Assembly: GCA_921293015.1 (NCBI GenBank)
Contig: OV121085.1
Coordinates: 16,083,731 to 16,147,730 of the forward strand
Source of the DNA: Phorcus lineatus
Lineage: Eukaryota; Mollusca; Gastropoda; Trochida; Trochidae
Direction of reading: 5' to 3'
DNA length: 64,000 nt
The stretch's first letter is position 1. Each line of letters begins with the position of its first letter. The translations under genes were made by a program, and so were the position numbers. A model generated the notes under the pieces. That model did no database searches and was not told the origin of the DNA. It saw only the letters and a program-made list of their open reading frames with translations. Below, in pieces: positions 45,304 to 56,245 of this stretch.

Positions 45304-46978
45304 TATAATATTTGTAATAGTTGAAGATGAAAGTGTCAAACATCAAATGGAATTGGCATTTCGAAATGACGTTAGACTGCAGGTCTCTCGTAATGCTAAC
45401 AAACAGCTGTCATTGCATAAACTAATTGCATCAAAAAAAGATTTGATGATTTGTATGCACTTCAACACTTCTTCAAAAACATATTTTTAACTTTAAGGGT
45501 CAATTAATTGCTTCAGTATTTTTTATTACGTCGTATTTTTCAGCTTTGTCACACAAAAGTACAAACTATTTTTTATGACTAAACGTATATTCATATATTT
45601 GGTAAAAAATGCGCAGTTATGTCCTAGATATGTAATATTTACTTGATTACATTGAACATGAGAGGAGAATAGTTCCCTAAGAAAAATCAATAGTAAAGAA
45701 ATTAATTTACCTTTAATTTTTCTGAACTCAAAGTTTTGCAAGAGAGAGAGATCTTACATTCCAATATAAGTTGAATCATTCTAATTTGATTTTCAAGACG
45801 TTGATATTGTGCAATACATTCATTGTTTTTAAACATGTCATATATAGAGAGAGAAAATCTCAGCCAATTATCTACTTATATCAACACGAGTTGATACCAG
45901 AACACGAGTTTTAAAAGTTACAAATACCCGACACTTGCCGAGGATATTTTACCTTTATCACAGTGTTAACATATGATATCAGAAGACACGGGGGTGAAAA
46001 AAATATATAACCCTGAGCACTGCATTACCGTTAGATTCCCAATGCAGTGATGTCACAGCATTGTGACCCCGTCATGTTAATCACCGAAACGCATTGCTAC
46101 ATGTATGTCATTACTTGATGTCATTACTTGATGTCATGCACTTGACTTTAGTAATGAACAGTTCAAAATCTACGGATAAAAATGATTTTAGCTAGGAGTA
46201 ATCACTTCATTTCCGAAGAGCTCATTCTTCTGAGGAACTCACTTTTGGATTAAAAACTATGAACCCTAACAAAAGTTTTCTTAGACAGAATAGATTCAGG
46301 AGTGGATGTTGAATGGGTTGTGTGCCTATAGTCCTAGAGATAAGGTCCGTTTGTGTACCCCGAAAGGTCCAAAAGGTTTGAACATTGGATCTTATGTAGA
46401 AATGTCTGAATTTTCAGAATATTCAAGTCTTACAAGTCAAAACCTGACCAATTTTCCGCTAGAGGGCGCTGTAGTCATGACTCAGCTTTTTTTTTTGGCC
46501 AACTACCCAAACGCTTTAAATGTTGATTTAATTCTTATAAATTCTAAGAAAGGCTATCATAATATATATCAAATGAAAGCCTACATATTTATCTTCCCTA
46601 AAAACATAATATCAAATACATCTCTGCATTCATTATTTGGTTTTTGAAGCGAAAAAGAAAAAAATACATAAAAAATGGTTAAACGCACATATTTTATTTA
46701 TTACTATTTCTAAGTCTAAACTGTTAAAGGTTATTTTTTTCTCATATTAGATTGATAATCATGCAGGCATCATTAGGAAACAAGTATATTTTCATTACAT
46801 CAATATTTGAGAGATTTGCAACAAGTTTTGTGAAAGTGGTGTCAAGTCAAATTTTCAGTCAAGGGAGATAACTCTTGTCAACATCATTATGATTTCCTAT
46901 TGTTATTGGTAAAAATTAATTACTTTAGGCAAAGCATTTTGTTTAATTGTCCTTTTGTTGTTTACCACTTACATTAAG
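45304..46978. other. Unassigned region
   Basis: A short tandem repeat (tgtcattacttga, about 2.5 copies) lies near 46106-46140. A 113-codon plus frame at 46306-46647 has no family signature and is not called. A CTCF-like word is listed separately. Confidence 0.4.
46456..46469 (+). promoter_or_regulatory. CTCF-like motif
   Basis: CCGCTAGAGGGCGC matches the bilaterian CTCF core (CCnsyAGrkGGCrs) at all constrained positions. A single word of this kind is also common in repeats, so occupancy cannot be inferred. Confidence 0.3.
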
Positions 46979-47460
46979 TGTTCACAATATAGAATAACAC
47001 AAATAAACCATAAATTTGTGAGCTAAAGTAATCTATACCATTTTGCCAACTGTTCTAAGAAAATAAAATGAAGATAAAAAGATTGTTCCTTCCAATGACA
47101 ATCAATTTTACACTTAAAGTTTGTTTACACATTGATTTTTATTATTAGATCCCATAACTTATGATTGTAAACCTTGTGATAATAATAATCTTTAAAATAT
47201 GTAAATAGTGGTGTGCCATATGCGATACTTAATTAAAGATGTTCACAATCTAGAATAGAACAAATAAACCATAATGTTGTGTTTGAAGGTAATCAATAAC
47301 TGTTCGAGGGATATAAAATGGAGGTTAAAAAGATTGTTCGTTCCAATCAACGACAAACAAATAACACTCTTATTTTGTAACTATTAAATCATTAATTAGA
47401 CTTCATTAGTTGTTCACTCTCTGATCATAATAATCTTTAAACTATGTAAATAGTTGTGGA
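46979..47460. repeat. Two-copy tandem repeat, period about 261 bp
   Basis: Copy one begins tgttcacaatatagaataac at 46979, and copy two tgttcacaatctagaatag at 47240. Both continue with acaaataaaccataa, aaaagattgttc, ttccaat and end with taatctttaaa, tatgtaaatagt. Differences are spread throughout, so the duplication is not recent. Confidence 0.85.
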
Positions 47461-47750
47461 GCACTAAGTGGTCATATCCCCGGGTTTGCATCCCGGGGGA
47501 GACACCAAAAACTTGACATCGATTTCAAACTCATGATAGTGTGTTGTGTACTTGGGCAACACTGCACTCGGTCCAACCAGCTGTTTAAGGGGTACTTGAA
47601 AATTGGGACGTACAGAGGTACACGGTTGTGATTAGCGCTGAGTAACCAATTTGAATGTACACTTCCTTCAGGGTATAATGTAGGTAGCGCTTTGAGCATG
47701 CCTTGGTACATAGAAAAAGTGCCATATAAATATCCACAGTATCATTGCAT
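47461..47750 (+). mobile_element. Family H SINE
   Basis: Begins beside the tandem repeat with a degraded tRNA-like head (ggagcactaagtggtc, then gggtttgcatcccggggg in the B-box position). The body has ttccttcagggtataatg and gcgctttgagcatgcc, and the tail is agtgccatataaatatcc. It shares body and tail phrases with 39058-39262. Confidence 0.65.
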
Positions 47751-48306
47751 CATTTTAAAATGGGCACCGTCTTCATCCATTACACATTGTGCCTGGCTCA
47801 TAACTTTATAACTGATCAACTATTTTAATTCAAATTTGTCACTGAAATTAAAAATTTGGAATATCTTTCAATTTTGAGAGGGATTTGGGGGAAAATTGAT
47901 AAATTTGTGAGAGAACCGTTAACAAACTTTCTTCGACACAAATAAATGAAGGTGTTTCATGACAATTGTGTCAATATTTTTGTAAAACTTAGCGTTTTTT
48001 GGAAGAAAATGGGGAGTCTTTTAGATACTGTGAGATTTTAATCACATTTGTTAAGGTGATAAATAATTACATGAAAGTGTGTCATGATAAATAATTTTGA
48101 AGACAGGTTTGAAAAATTTATTGGTGTGTTTTATGAATACTAGTTTTGAAAATAATTCGAACAAACCTGCAGAAGATTCAGATTCTTTGAAGAGGATCCT
48201 CCTTAGGGTACTATTGTATAAAATCTGTTTAATTTTGATATGTGACAGGTTGTGATTACTTTTTAATAGTAATAAGTGGTGTTTCACTTGTCATTGCACT
48301 ACGAAT
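47751..48306. other. Leader region of the Tc1-like element, ends not found
   Basis: No inverted counterpart to the sequence downstream of the transposase was detected, so the left boundary of the element cannot be set. No other feature. Confidence 0.35.
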
Positions 48307-49304
48307 ATGGCACAAAACAGAATCTCAGACGCTTCCGGTTGGCAGATGATAGGCATGAGAGATGCAGGTATGTCTTTGAGACAGATTTCCCAGCGGTTCA
48401 ACGTCACCAAATCAGTGGTCAGCAGACTGTTGTCCAAACACAGAGTGACAGGTGATGTGAAGGACAGACCGCGTATTGGTCGACCGCGGAAGACCAGTGT
48501 GCGTGACGATCGCCATCTGGTTAGAATGGTGAGAGATAACCCCTTCCATTCCGCCAACAAGTTACGTCAAGAATGGACACAAGCCACAGGCGTTAACGTC
48601 TCACGTGAACTGGTTAATAAACGGCTCTTGTCAGCTGGATTGAGAGCTCGTAGACTACTTAAACGCCCACGTTTAACACCAAGGCACATGCAGGACCGAC
48701 TACTATGGGCTAGACAACGTCAAAACTGGAACATCCGAACATGGCGACGAGTAATTAGGACTGATGAGTCCCGTTACAATTTGTACGTTGCTGACGGCCG
48801 TCTACGTGTCAGACGCGCAACCAGAGATGAGCTGAACCCGAAGTGTGTCCTTCCTACTGTGGCTGGGGGTGGAGGGTCCAAAATGGAGTGGGGTGGTTTC
48901 ACTTTTGATGATAAGGTGGATATCAAAATTGTTCAAGGAACAATGACAGGAGTTAAATATCGTGAACAAATCATCAAAAACACAGTTATTCCATTCGTTC
49001 ATGCCAATCCAGACAAAGCATTCATCTACCAAGATGACAATGCTCGCCCACACAGTGCTATCGTTGTTCAGAAGCCAAAAACCAGCATCGAATTGAGTCT
49101 CTTCCTTGGCCTAGTCAGAGTCCAGATCTCAGTGTGATTGAACACGTGTGGGATGAGATCGGTAGGCAAGTGAATCGGCGTGATCAACCTTGACCAACTT
49201 GCAAGAGCTTGGACGCTTGGAGCAATGAGACCAATGAGATTTAAGCGTACTCTTGTCCTGTCGATGAGGTGATCAACAGACGTGGTGGTTACACCCATTA
49301 TTGA
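48307..49304 (+). pseudogene. Tc1 (DD34E) transposase, one-base frameshift
   Basis: Transposase of the Tc1 group. The 276-codon frame has an N-terminal pair of helix-turn-helix regions (about residues 5-45 and 65-115) separated by the AT-hook-like GRPRKTS at 58-64. It continues with the first catalytic Asp at 153 (RTDESRYNLY) and the second at 244 (YQDDNARPH). The frame then changes: 101 bases separate the second Asp codon (49036-49038) from the Glu codon (49140-49142, in SPDLSVIEHVWDE). That is one base short of 34 codons, so a single deletion near 49085 explains the break. After DQP a TGA and another shift follow, but the family end RRGGYTHY and its stop are readable at about 49281-49304. 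Total length fits a transposase of about 330-340 residues. The terminal inverted repeats were not located. Confidence 0.93.
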
Positions 49305-49711
49305 GGGTTATCATGTCAATTTGGACTTGTAAAAACAATCCTATCCTAAGATTGTGCGATGGACAATGAAATGACTAAACTGTCCGTTGAAAGTTTGTCT
49401 GTACATCCAAACTTTGTGAGAACCTTTTTTGTCCTAAATTGTACCATTTCAACTTTATCCACATTAAATGTTAAACATGTTGACTAAATGGTGTCCTGTA
49501 ATGAATTTTCATACCTTGAAACCATTGGTTTGCGGATATAACTTAACCAGTACATATTTTTACACGCAATGCGGACATAGTATTACATTCACTTTCATTA
49601 ACATCAAATATTATGGGGCTGCTTAACTTTTTACCATCAGTATAGATAAAAAGTGTCATAATGGATCAGAGTATTTCTAGCTATGGTATGAAACCGAGGA
49701 GAATTTCACCG
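49305..49711. other. Unassigned flank of the Tc1-like element
   Basis: Contains ccaaactttgtgagaacc, reminiscent of Tc1 ends, but no matching left end is visible. Confidence 0.35.
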
Positions 49712-50021
49712 CTGTGGACTCAATACCTTACCGTGGCGTGGTGGTTTGCGTGTTTCAGAGACCCCGAAAGCTATGCAAGCTGGAGCTTACATGCTCCTGG
49801 AAGGGACACCCAAGCTGGACAGGTCGACGGTTAGAAGCCAGACCAAATTTGAGTCCTTCTAAAACCTGCTTTCTATCTCTCACTATGCCTTTCCGTCTTT
49901 TCCCTCATCCTCTCGATCGCTTTCTCCCTTGTCTGTCCACTCTCTTTTGGATGCTTGTCATCCACGTGTTTAATAACTGAAATATTGTTCAAAACACGTT
50001 AAGCCCGAACTCACTCACTCC
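49712..50021 (+). mobile_element. Family B element, full length
   Basis: Complete copy used here as reference: head gtggactcaataccttacc, tggtttgcgtgtttcagag, accccgaaagctatgc; middle gagcttacatgctcctgg and gccagaccaaatttgagtcc; tail ggatgcttgtcatccacgtg, gaaatattgttcaaaacac, gttaagcccgaactcactc. No open frame of meaning and no internal Pol III boxes that I can recognise. Confidence 0.9.
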
Positions 50022-50189
50022 CCCGAGGAGGATTATGTCATGACAGACGTAAGGGTGGTTGTATTTCGAAGACAGTTTGTTCGCTGAAAAAAGACGGATT
50101 TTAGCTCAATGTTGCAAGACAGAGACAAGCATCGGAAACAACTTAAGACAAATGATGTTCTATTGCATGCATTCAATCCCTCTCCTATT
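50022..50189. other. Unassigned spacer
   Basis: Spacer between the family B and family C copies. Nothing recognised. Confidence 0.35.
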
Positions 50190-50272
50190 CATTCTGCTAA
50201 ATAAGCGTATGTGAATCTGCTCAGCTCCTTCCCAATACCCTGATCCCTTTCAAGCTAAACGCCTTAATATAT
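50190..50272 (+). mobile_element. Family C left-end fragment
   Basis: Reads cattctgctaaataagcg, tatgtgaatctgctcagc and tccttcccaataccctgatc, then stops after aagctaaacgcc. The right half is missing. Confidence 0.75.
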
Positions 50273-51664
50273 GGACATCACAATGCTTCAAATTAAGGCA
50301 ATATTTACTCAATAATTTGAGAGATAAAAATGAGAGAAAGGAATAATTGAGCTTTGAAAAAGAAAATGTACACAAGAGTCAGATTTCTTGACTAAATGAT
50401 TATAGAGAAGAAGTCAATAGAACAAATAGTCTTTAAACGGACGACCACATGGTAGACCATACACTAGTGCAAAGCATAACCACATCATTGCTCATGAAAT
50501 TATTTCTGTTCAAAACAACATACTTCATACAGAGTGTTATCAGATCAAAGAGGACATAGTTTCCTATGAATACAACCTGGGTTGATTAAAGGGCTCGGAG
50601 TATTTGTTTCAGTGCCATCAAGAGGAAATCAATCTCAAATATTGCCATTAAAGTTGTCATACATGTAGATCTTAAATTGGGTATCCAGCAGGCACATTAT
50701 ATGACAATTGAGTGAGTTATACCGTAATAACATATGGATAAAGATTTCAGCTGTGCTCCATTTCTAGATTCAGTAGATTATCTATTGAACAAATTATTTC
50801 AACTCATGATTTCTCATAAACCAAAAATGTTGTAACTTTTGCTTGTTGTTTTTTAATTTCCTCACAAACAGTTTAATTATACTGATGGTATTATCAGAAA
50901 GACTGAAAAACGAACGTGATACACATCTTGTCTTTAAATAGCCCCAAGGCCGTATTAGGTATGTCAATGACAATTTTCTGCTGAAAGGATTAACGGTTTT
51001 ATTAAACTTTGAAGGTGGGATAGCTTTAGGACCACATTACTATAAATTAATTTCATTTATAAAAACACATGTTTCAGCAGCCGTAAGTAGCTTTCGTTTA
51101 TTTCATCAAATGTACTGTTGATCCATAATCTGTTATCGCTTGGGCTTCAATTTATTTTTCTGCAGATGATACAAATTTCATGCAAACATTTCAACTTTTT
51201 TTTAAATTATCACCATAAAATATATTTTTACTTAGGAACATTAGAAGAAACGGCATATGTGAGATATTGGATTGTGCAATCATCATGATTAAAATATTTT
51301 TGATTGCATATCAAGTAAGTATTGTTATTATTGGTTGATTAAAGAAAATACTTGACATACACCTGATGACAGTTCCAAAAGTTCTTAGATTTCATGAAAC
51401 ACAATTAATTAAATTTGATATTTAGTTCAGACGCCATTTTGTAGGCTACAGTATAATAACATTTAAGAATGTACACAGTAATTAGTTTCTGCAATGGAAT
51501 TGAACAGGCAGTGTCTTAGATATCCATATTTTCACTTTAAAAAAGTAATTTCTGTGAAACCTAAATATTTTGTTTTGCAAATATGTATGTTTTGAATTGC
51601 AGAGGTAACTATTTTAAATCCATGTTTAGTCATCACTGGCTACCCATTTCTTAATTTAAAGTCT
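50273..51664. other. Unassigned AT-rich region
   Basis: Nothing recognised. Confidence 0.45.
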
Positions 51665-51992
51665 GAGGACTTTAAGATAATAATTATAATGATAATAAGT
51701 CATAATAATTATAATGATAATAAGTCATTTTCCCGGCATATTCATTTGCAAAAACACAGATGCTATCATTACTCTGGGGGAATAATACTTTTAATGCAAC
51801 TGTAAACGGCCTTGCACGACTGTGTAAGTTTATACCTTTCTGTGTTAAGGTACCCATTTATACAGCACGTATCACTGACATTTAGATGAAGTGTCAGTTC
51901 AAGGCCAAGATAACCGTGCCTCTACTAGGATTCGAACCTGGTCCCTTGCCTTGTGAGACAAGCAGGCTTACCTCTACACCACTGAGATTTTC
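51665..51992 (-). mobile_element. Family H SINE with a clear tRNA-like head
   Basis: The minus strand from 51992 reads tctcagtggtgtagaggtaa (A-box region), then a tctcaca anticodon-loop-like stretch and a perfect B-box GGTTCGAATCC. The body includes attattcccccagagtaatg and atagcatctgtg, shared with 39190-39220. The tail is made of a roughly 30-base att/atc-rich unit repeated twice (51675-51728). Acceptor and T-stem pairing is poor, so this is a SINE head, not a working tRNA gene. Confidence 0.72.
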
Positions 51993-52369
51993 TGTGCAGA
52001 TGGGACATCACTACTCAAACAGTCAATCAAAACATATTCTGAAACCAATAGGACGTGTGAACAAATTAAAACCATAAAATTGTGTTATAGGAAAATAGTT
52101 ATTGTCAAAGAAAATTTTCAAGATTGTTTCATTTTTCGAATATGAGGGTTTCAATCAAGATGCAATATATACTAATAAGATGTTCTCTATTCATTAAGCT
52201 GTGTTGAGACCGTAATTTGTTGTGATTGACTTCTTTCTCGTGTCATGCGCAATGGTTTTATGCATTTGTTTGACATAAACGAACAACTTATAATCCGTAA
52301 TAACTAAACTCTATTATGCATTCTAAATTTGTACATATTCAATAAGAATTTTTCGATTTTTCCAATGGT
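51993..52369. other. Unassigned sequence
   Basis: Nothing recognised. Confidence 0.4.
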
Positions 52370-52674
52370 ATCTCCTCGCATAAACCCTTATCTCCTTCGG
52401 TATAAATCCCTCGTATATGGCTGCCCGCTTGATATTCTTGGCTATGCTGATCTGTTGTTGTTTTTTAGCCAATGAAATGTCGTTAATTAAGGAGCTTGAA
52501 GCTACTAGATTAAACTCGACGGGTTTTTTTCCATCCGGGCCGTGTCGCTGTTGCTGAATGTGAGTCGTCTCATTGGCTGGTTAGACAGCTAGCGATACGA
52601 GGGTTTAGGTTTGAAAGAGATCAGGGTATTTGGATGGAGCGGAACGGATTCATATACGCTGATTTAGAAGGATG
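52370..52674 (-). mobile_element. Family C inverted-repeat element, reverse orientation
   Basis: Reads ctccttcggtataaatccc, agccaatgaaatgtcg, aaggagcttgaagctac, gtgtcgctgttgctgaatg, ctcattggctggttagac and ends catatacgctgatttagaag plus gatg. The left terminus is worn. Confidence 0.85.
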
Positions 52675-53350
52675 ACTAATGTACGATAACCCAGAAAAAC
52701 TCAGGAGTGATTAAAATGAATCCTGATTTCTATATGTGAATTTACTAATCCGTTTACGTCTTACGACCAGTTAACAATATTTTTTTTTCAACCAAGGATG
52801 ACAATGTCATTCCGTATGTGAAGGAATTAGGATATTGCAAATAAGGAGTATCTTGAGATTATAGTCTTGTCTAGACATAGATCCGTGAAAGATTTATTAA
52901 CTCAAACGTTGGTTGTTCAAACAGTTTTGTTTGGAAAGGGGTTTGAAGATGTAAAATAATCCCTTATCAGTTTAGTATGTGTTCATATTTTCAAAGATTA
53001 TCCCTTCTTGCTGTTACATGCCATCAATAGATTGCCGACTCGAAAACTGTAACCTCAATGAATGAAAATTGTAATGCTTTTTGTAATACAAAAATGGATG
53101 ATCCCGGGCCTCAGGGAGGGACTTTTCAACTGCTTAAATTTTAATCAATAAAATGTTTTATAACTCAATTTTTATTTATTTCAATAGAAACATTATCTTT
53201 CCTAATGGAGTATAAATTAATTGCTAGATCTTTGGTAACGTTATGAAATAATAAGACACCGTAACTCTCAGTTGATTTTTTATATAATGCACTTATTTGA
53301 AATATTGTGGCAAAATAAAAACGTTAAAAAAGATCTTTGTGGAATTATTT
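52675..53350. other. Unassigned sequence
   Basis: Nothing recognised. Confidence 0.4.
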
Positions 53351-53362
53351 CATGGTATAAGA

Positions 53363-53670
53363 GGTGAGGTGAGTTGGTGTTTAACGCCGTTTTCAAGATT
53401 ATTTCATTTATATCGCAGCTGCTAGTATTATTGCAAGGAGAAAGCCCGCAATACCATAGTGGCTATGCATTGCGGTGAAACCTGCGAGCATCGGCTGGAA
53501 CTAGCGTACCATGGGTGGTATTGCGCTGAATTTCAGTGCAGCATTGCACCCAAACCTGACTGCGTGTAGAACAGTTCTCTACAGCGGACAAAGTTGCCGA
53601 GCCCCTGGCGGGATTCGAACCACGGACCTCCTGAAGCCGAACGCGCTAACCACTGCGCTATCCCGCCCCC
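53363..53670 (-). mobile_element. Family A tRNA-derived SINE, full length
   Basis: Reverse copy with a perfect 12-bp target duplication catggtataaga (53351-53362 and 53671-53682). The minus strand has A-box TAGCGCAGTGG and B-box GGTTCGAATCC. The duplication and intact boxes suggest a fairly recent insertion. Confidence 0.94.
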
Positions 53671-53682
53671 CATGGTATAAGA

Positions 53683-54335
53683 ATAACAAGGTGTACACTG
53701 AAATCTGATACTAAGAACGAAGCTACTGCATTACTAATTCCCGATCCTAGATGTCGATGTCATAATTACAGAATTTATTAACAGTAATTGAATCATAGGT
53801 TCACTTAGTAGCATTAATCAAACCTAGGCTTAATTGTTTAAGCAGAGAAGCAACGATTTTTTCTCTGATCTGGCAGTGAAAATTAACATAATTCTAAAAT
53901 AAGTAAAAGTAATGCGAGAAGGTATCCTAATTATCACATTTCATCACATCATACTTAAATTCATCGTAAGCTTCCTGTATACATTTTAAATCTACCAGAA
54001 GCATATGCAACAAATTAAGGAAGGGGGACATCCTAATGGGCTTCGTTCGTATAGGTATTAAAAAAAATCAATATTACTCACCAATACCTCAATAACATAC
54101 TTCGGATCTGTTCAAATGAATCAGTTTATCACTTACTAGACCCTGTCTAAGGGTGAATACAGTTGGTGAGGTCAGAAAGGCATATGTCCTTTAAAATGTC
54201 ATTGCTATGTGTATGTACACATACTAAAAAGAGTAAGAAACGGACCACCTTGAGTTTCTTTTGTTGACATTCGATTGCTCATCATGCACAAAAAGTTAAT
54301 ATTTGGGGGATCCTAAATTTCGTTGTTGAGTACAT
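53683..54335. other. Unassigned sequence
   Basis: Nothing recognised. Confidence 0.4.
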
Positions 54336-54344
54336 TTTGTATGT

Positions 54345-54398
54345 CATTCTGCTACATCAGCGTCTCGGTGGATTCAAATATGCTCATGTAGCAGGATG
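54345..54398 (+). mobile_element. Family C minimal derivative (54 bp)
   Basis: Both ends are present (cattctgctacatcagcg, catgtagcaggatg) with almost nothing between them. The flanks tttgtatgt (54336-54344) and attgtattt (54399-54407) match at 7 of 9 positions, in line with the 9-base duplications of longer copies. Confidence 0.78.
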
Positions 54399-54509
54399 AT
54401 TGTATTTATTTCATACCATTGCAATCTTACGATAGTAATACATAACTCAATACAATGAATTCCGTATTGCACTTCTCACGGAACTACTTTTTCAGCGAGA
54501 GGTGTCATG

Positions 54510-54887
54510 GCAGCTATTTTTAGAATTTAGGTCAGGGGAAACCCCATATCAGTAATGTATACAAACGCAAATAAGTTGATTCAGACAACCCTTAGTGTTT
54601 TCAATGGAGAAATAACGAATCACAGCGCAAGGAAAGCCATGTGCACTCAACTGCTTCATGCCGTTGTAGAACCAACTACGATTTGTCAGCTATCGGGACA
54701 CAAAAACGTCAATAGTGCCAGTGACATAGTTTCAAGGGGTCAAAGAATGACTTCTGGTCTATTCAGAGGCAGCAACATTCACGGGGGATCGTTTCACATT
54801 AACTTCAACTTTTCTTCACAAACAAATTCAATGAATGTCCCTTCTGTAAGGTCATCTCTCCGTGTTCACATGTTCACGTTTGAATAG
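54510..54887 (+). pseudogene. Crypton-like tyrosine recombinase, C-terminal fragment
   Basis: Tyrosine recombinases of the Crypton group join DNA through a catalytic Arg, His/Lys, Arg and Tyr. The frame shows ITNHSARKAMCTQLLHAVV with the first active-site Arg, then QLSGHKNVNSAS with the conserved GHKN block. It ends with HGGSFHINFNFSS, a tail typical of the DUF3504 proteins descended from Cryptons. Where relatives have the Tyr after GHKN this copy reads SDI, so the nucleophile appears lost. The N-terminal part is absent; 54510-54554 reads in frame but is not diagnostic. A weak similarity to a Crypton N-terminal region in the 55266-55460 frame (KSKETTSNARSANSFRQW) would be in the wrong order for one gene. 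Confidence 0.75.
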
Positions 54888-56185
54888 GTTGTGAACGAAC
54901 TTTGCCGAATGTCAACGAATGTTTCAAGTTCTGAATGTTTATATTGTATTCAAATGAAATGTTGATATACATAAGAGTGATATGCACGTGTCGTTAAAGG
55001 AATTTTGAACATTTGAACAAATATCTTGCATCTGGGTCTTTTTCAAATATTCATCACAATTTTGTGTGCACTCCATTGCCATGTGACGCCATAGGTGGAA
55101 GAATGTTTTGACGTAATATTTTGTGAAAGGGTTGGCGGAGTAATTTCTTTGGGTCAAGACAATAGTTAACACTCTTCCGCGTTCGGCTTTATTTGAAGTA
55201 AATAAAACGAAAAAAAGGTATTTAATAAATGTAGAACGTCATTATAGTGCATATTTTCGTTTGTATTGAACGATGTCACAAAGAGCAAAGAAACAACGAG
55301 TAATGCACGTTCAGCGAACTCGTTTCGACAATGGCGACCTGTGGGAATGAAAAGTTCGAGCGAAAAGGATAATCATACAACAAAAACAACAAACCTGACA
55401 AGCCGTGTCACCCTTCATGAAACTTGTTCTTCCGCTTTGAACAATATACAGCATACATAATGTTATCATACTAAATGGCTTCAATTCCTATAACTGTAAC
55501 TAAGGTCGCAATAAGCGGCTCCGATTCTTACTATTAAAACAGGATATATTCATTTGGTTTGCAGGTCGTCAAATTCGGATAAATATTTCAGCTGTCCCAT
55601 CGGACAACTGACTGATACAGTAGCAAGTAAACTGAAGTATATCCTTAAGGGATTGGCCAATGCAGTTTGCTTTACGACTGTTAAATCAAATCTTAAATGC
55701 GAGACACTATTGAGGAGATTATTTGACTATTATGCAACATCAGCATTCCTTACCTAGTAATTGTCATGATAAACTTCTTTAATTCTTAACTCAAGAATAA
55801 TATTTCGTAAATACTATCCTACTAATAATGTAAAGCATCTTTAATTATTCCGCAAACAGACTTAGAGGAATTCGATAAACCATATTCCTTCCTTTCAAAA
55901 TTCAATCCTCAATCGGAAATGGAGTCCGATAGAACCACTCTGCATAGGTTCGAGTACTATTCAAAATTAACAAGTGTTTTCCACTAACATGGCAATGTCC
56001 CCCGCCGTCGAGATATTTGGCATAATTAATATTTATCTTTTGGTATAATGAATGTTACCTGTAAGTTGATGTGTCCTGTCATGATCAATTGAGAATCTTC
56101 TCTTCATTGTGATGGATTTCAAGAAAGACTCTTATCAGTATGTAAATTCACAACTCTTTCCTTCTAACAAAAACACGTCGCTAAT
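54888..56185. other. Unassigned region with short orphan frames
   Basis: Frames at 55266-55460 (64 codons) and 55554-55757 (67 codons) have no sure assignment; the first may be a Crypton-related scrap. Otherwise nothing is recognised. Confidence 0.35.
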
Positions 56186-56236
56186 GTTTGAAATATTGAA
56201 GAAGCGACGTTAAATAAAAACTTTCTCACTCTAACA
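56186..56236 (+). mobile_element. SINE-type tail related to families A and B
   Basis: Reads gtttgaaatattgaagaag, cgacgttaaataaaaactt and tctcactc. It is intermediate between the A tail (tgaaagcggcgttaaac) and the B tail (tcaaagcacgttaaacc), but the sequence before it matches neither head. It may be a third family, or the LINE that supplied the tail. Confidence 0.5.
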
Positions 56237-56245
56237 AAACACAAG

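Noticed and set aside
46306-46647. 113-codon open frame
   Set aside because: No family signature, no splice or promoter context; long frames of this size occur by chance in 64 kb searched in six frames.
48761-48775. Second hammerhead core (ctgatgagtccc)
   Set aside because: It lies in the conserved DESR codons of a Tc1 transposase; no GAAA, helix II partner or cut site follows in register.
51886-51992. tRNA gene on the minus strand
   Set aside because: The B-box is perfect but acceptor and T stems do not pair well and a SINE body follows, so it is the head of a SINE.
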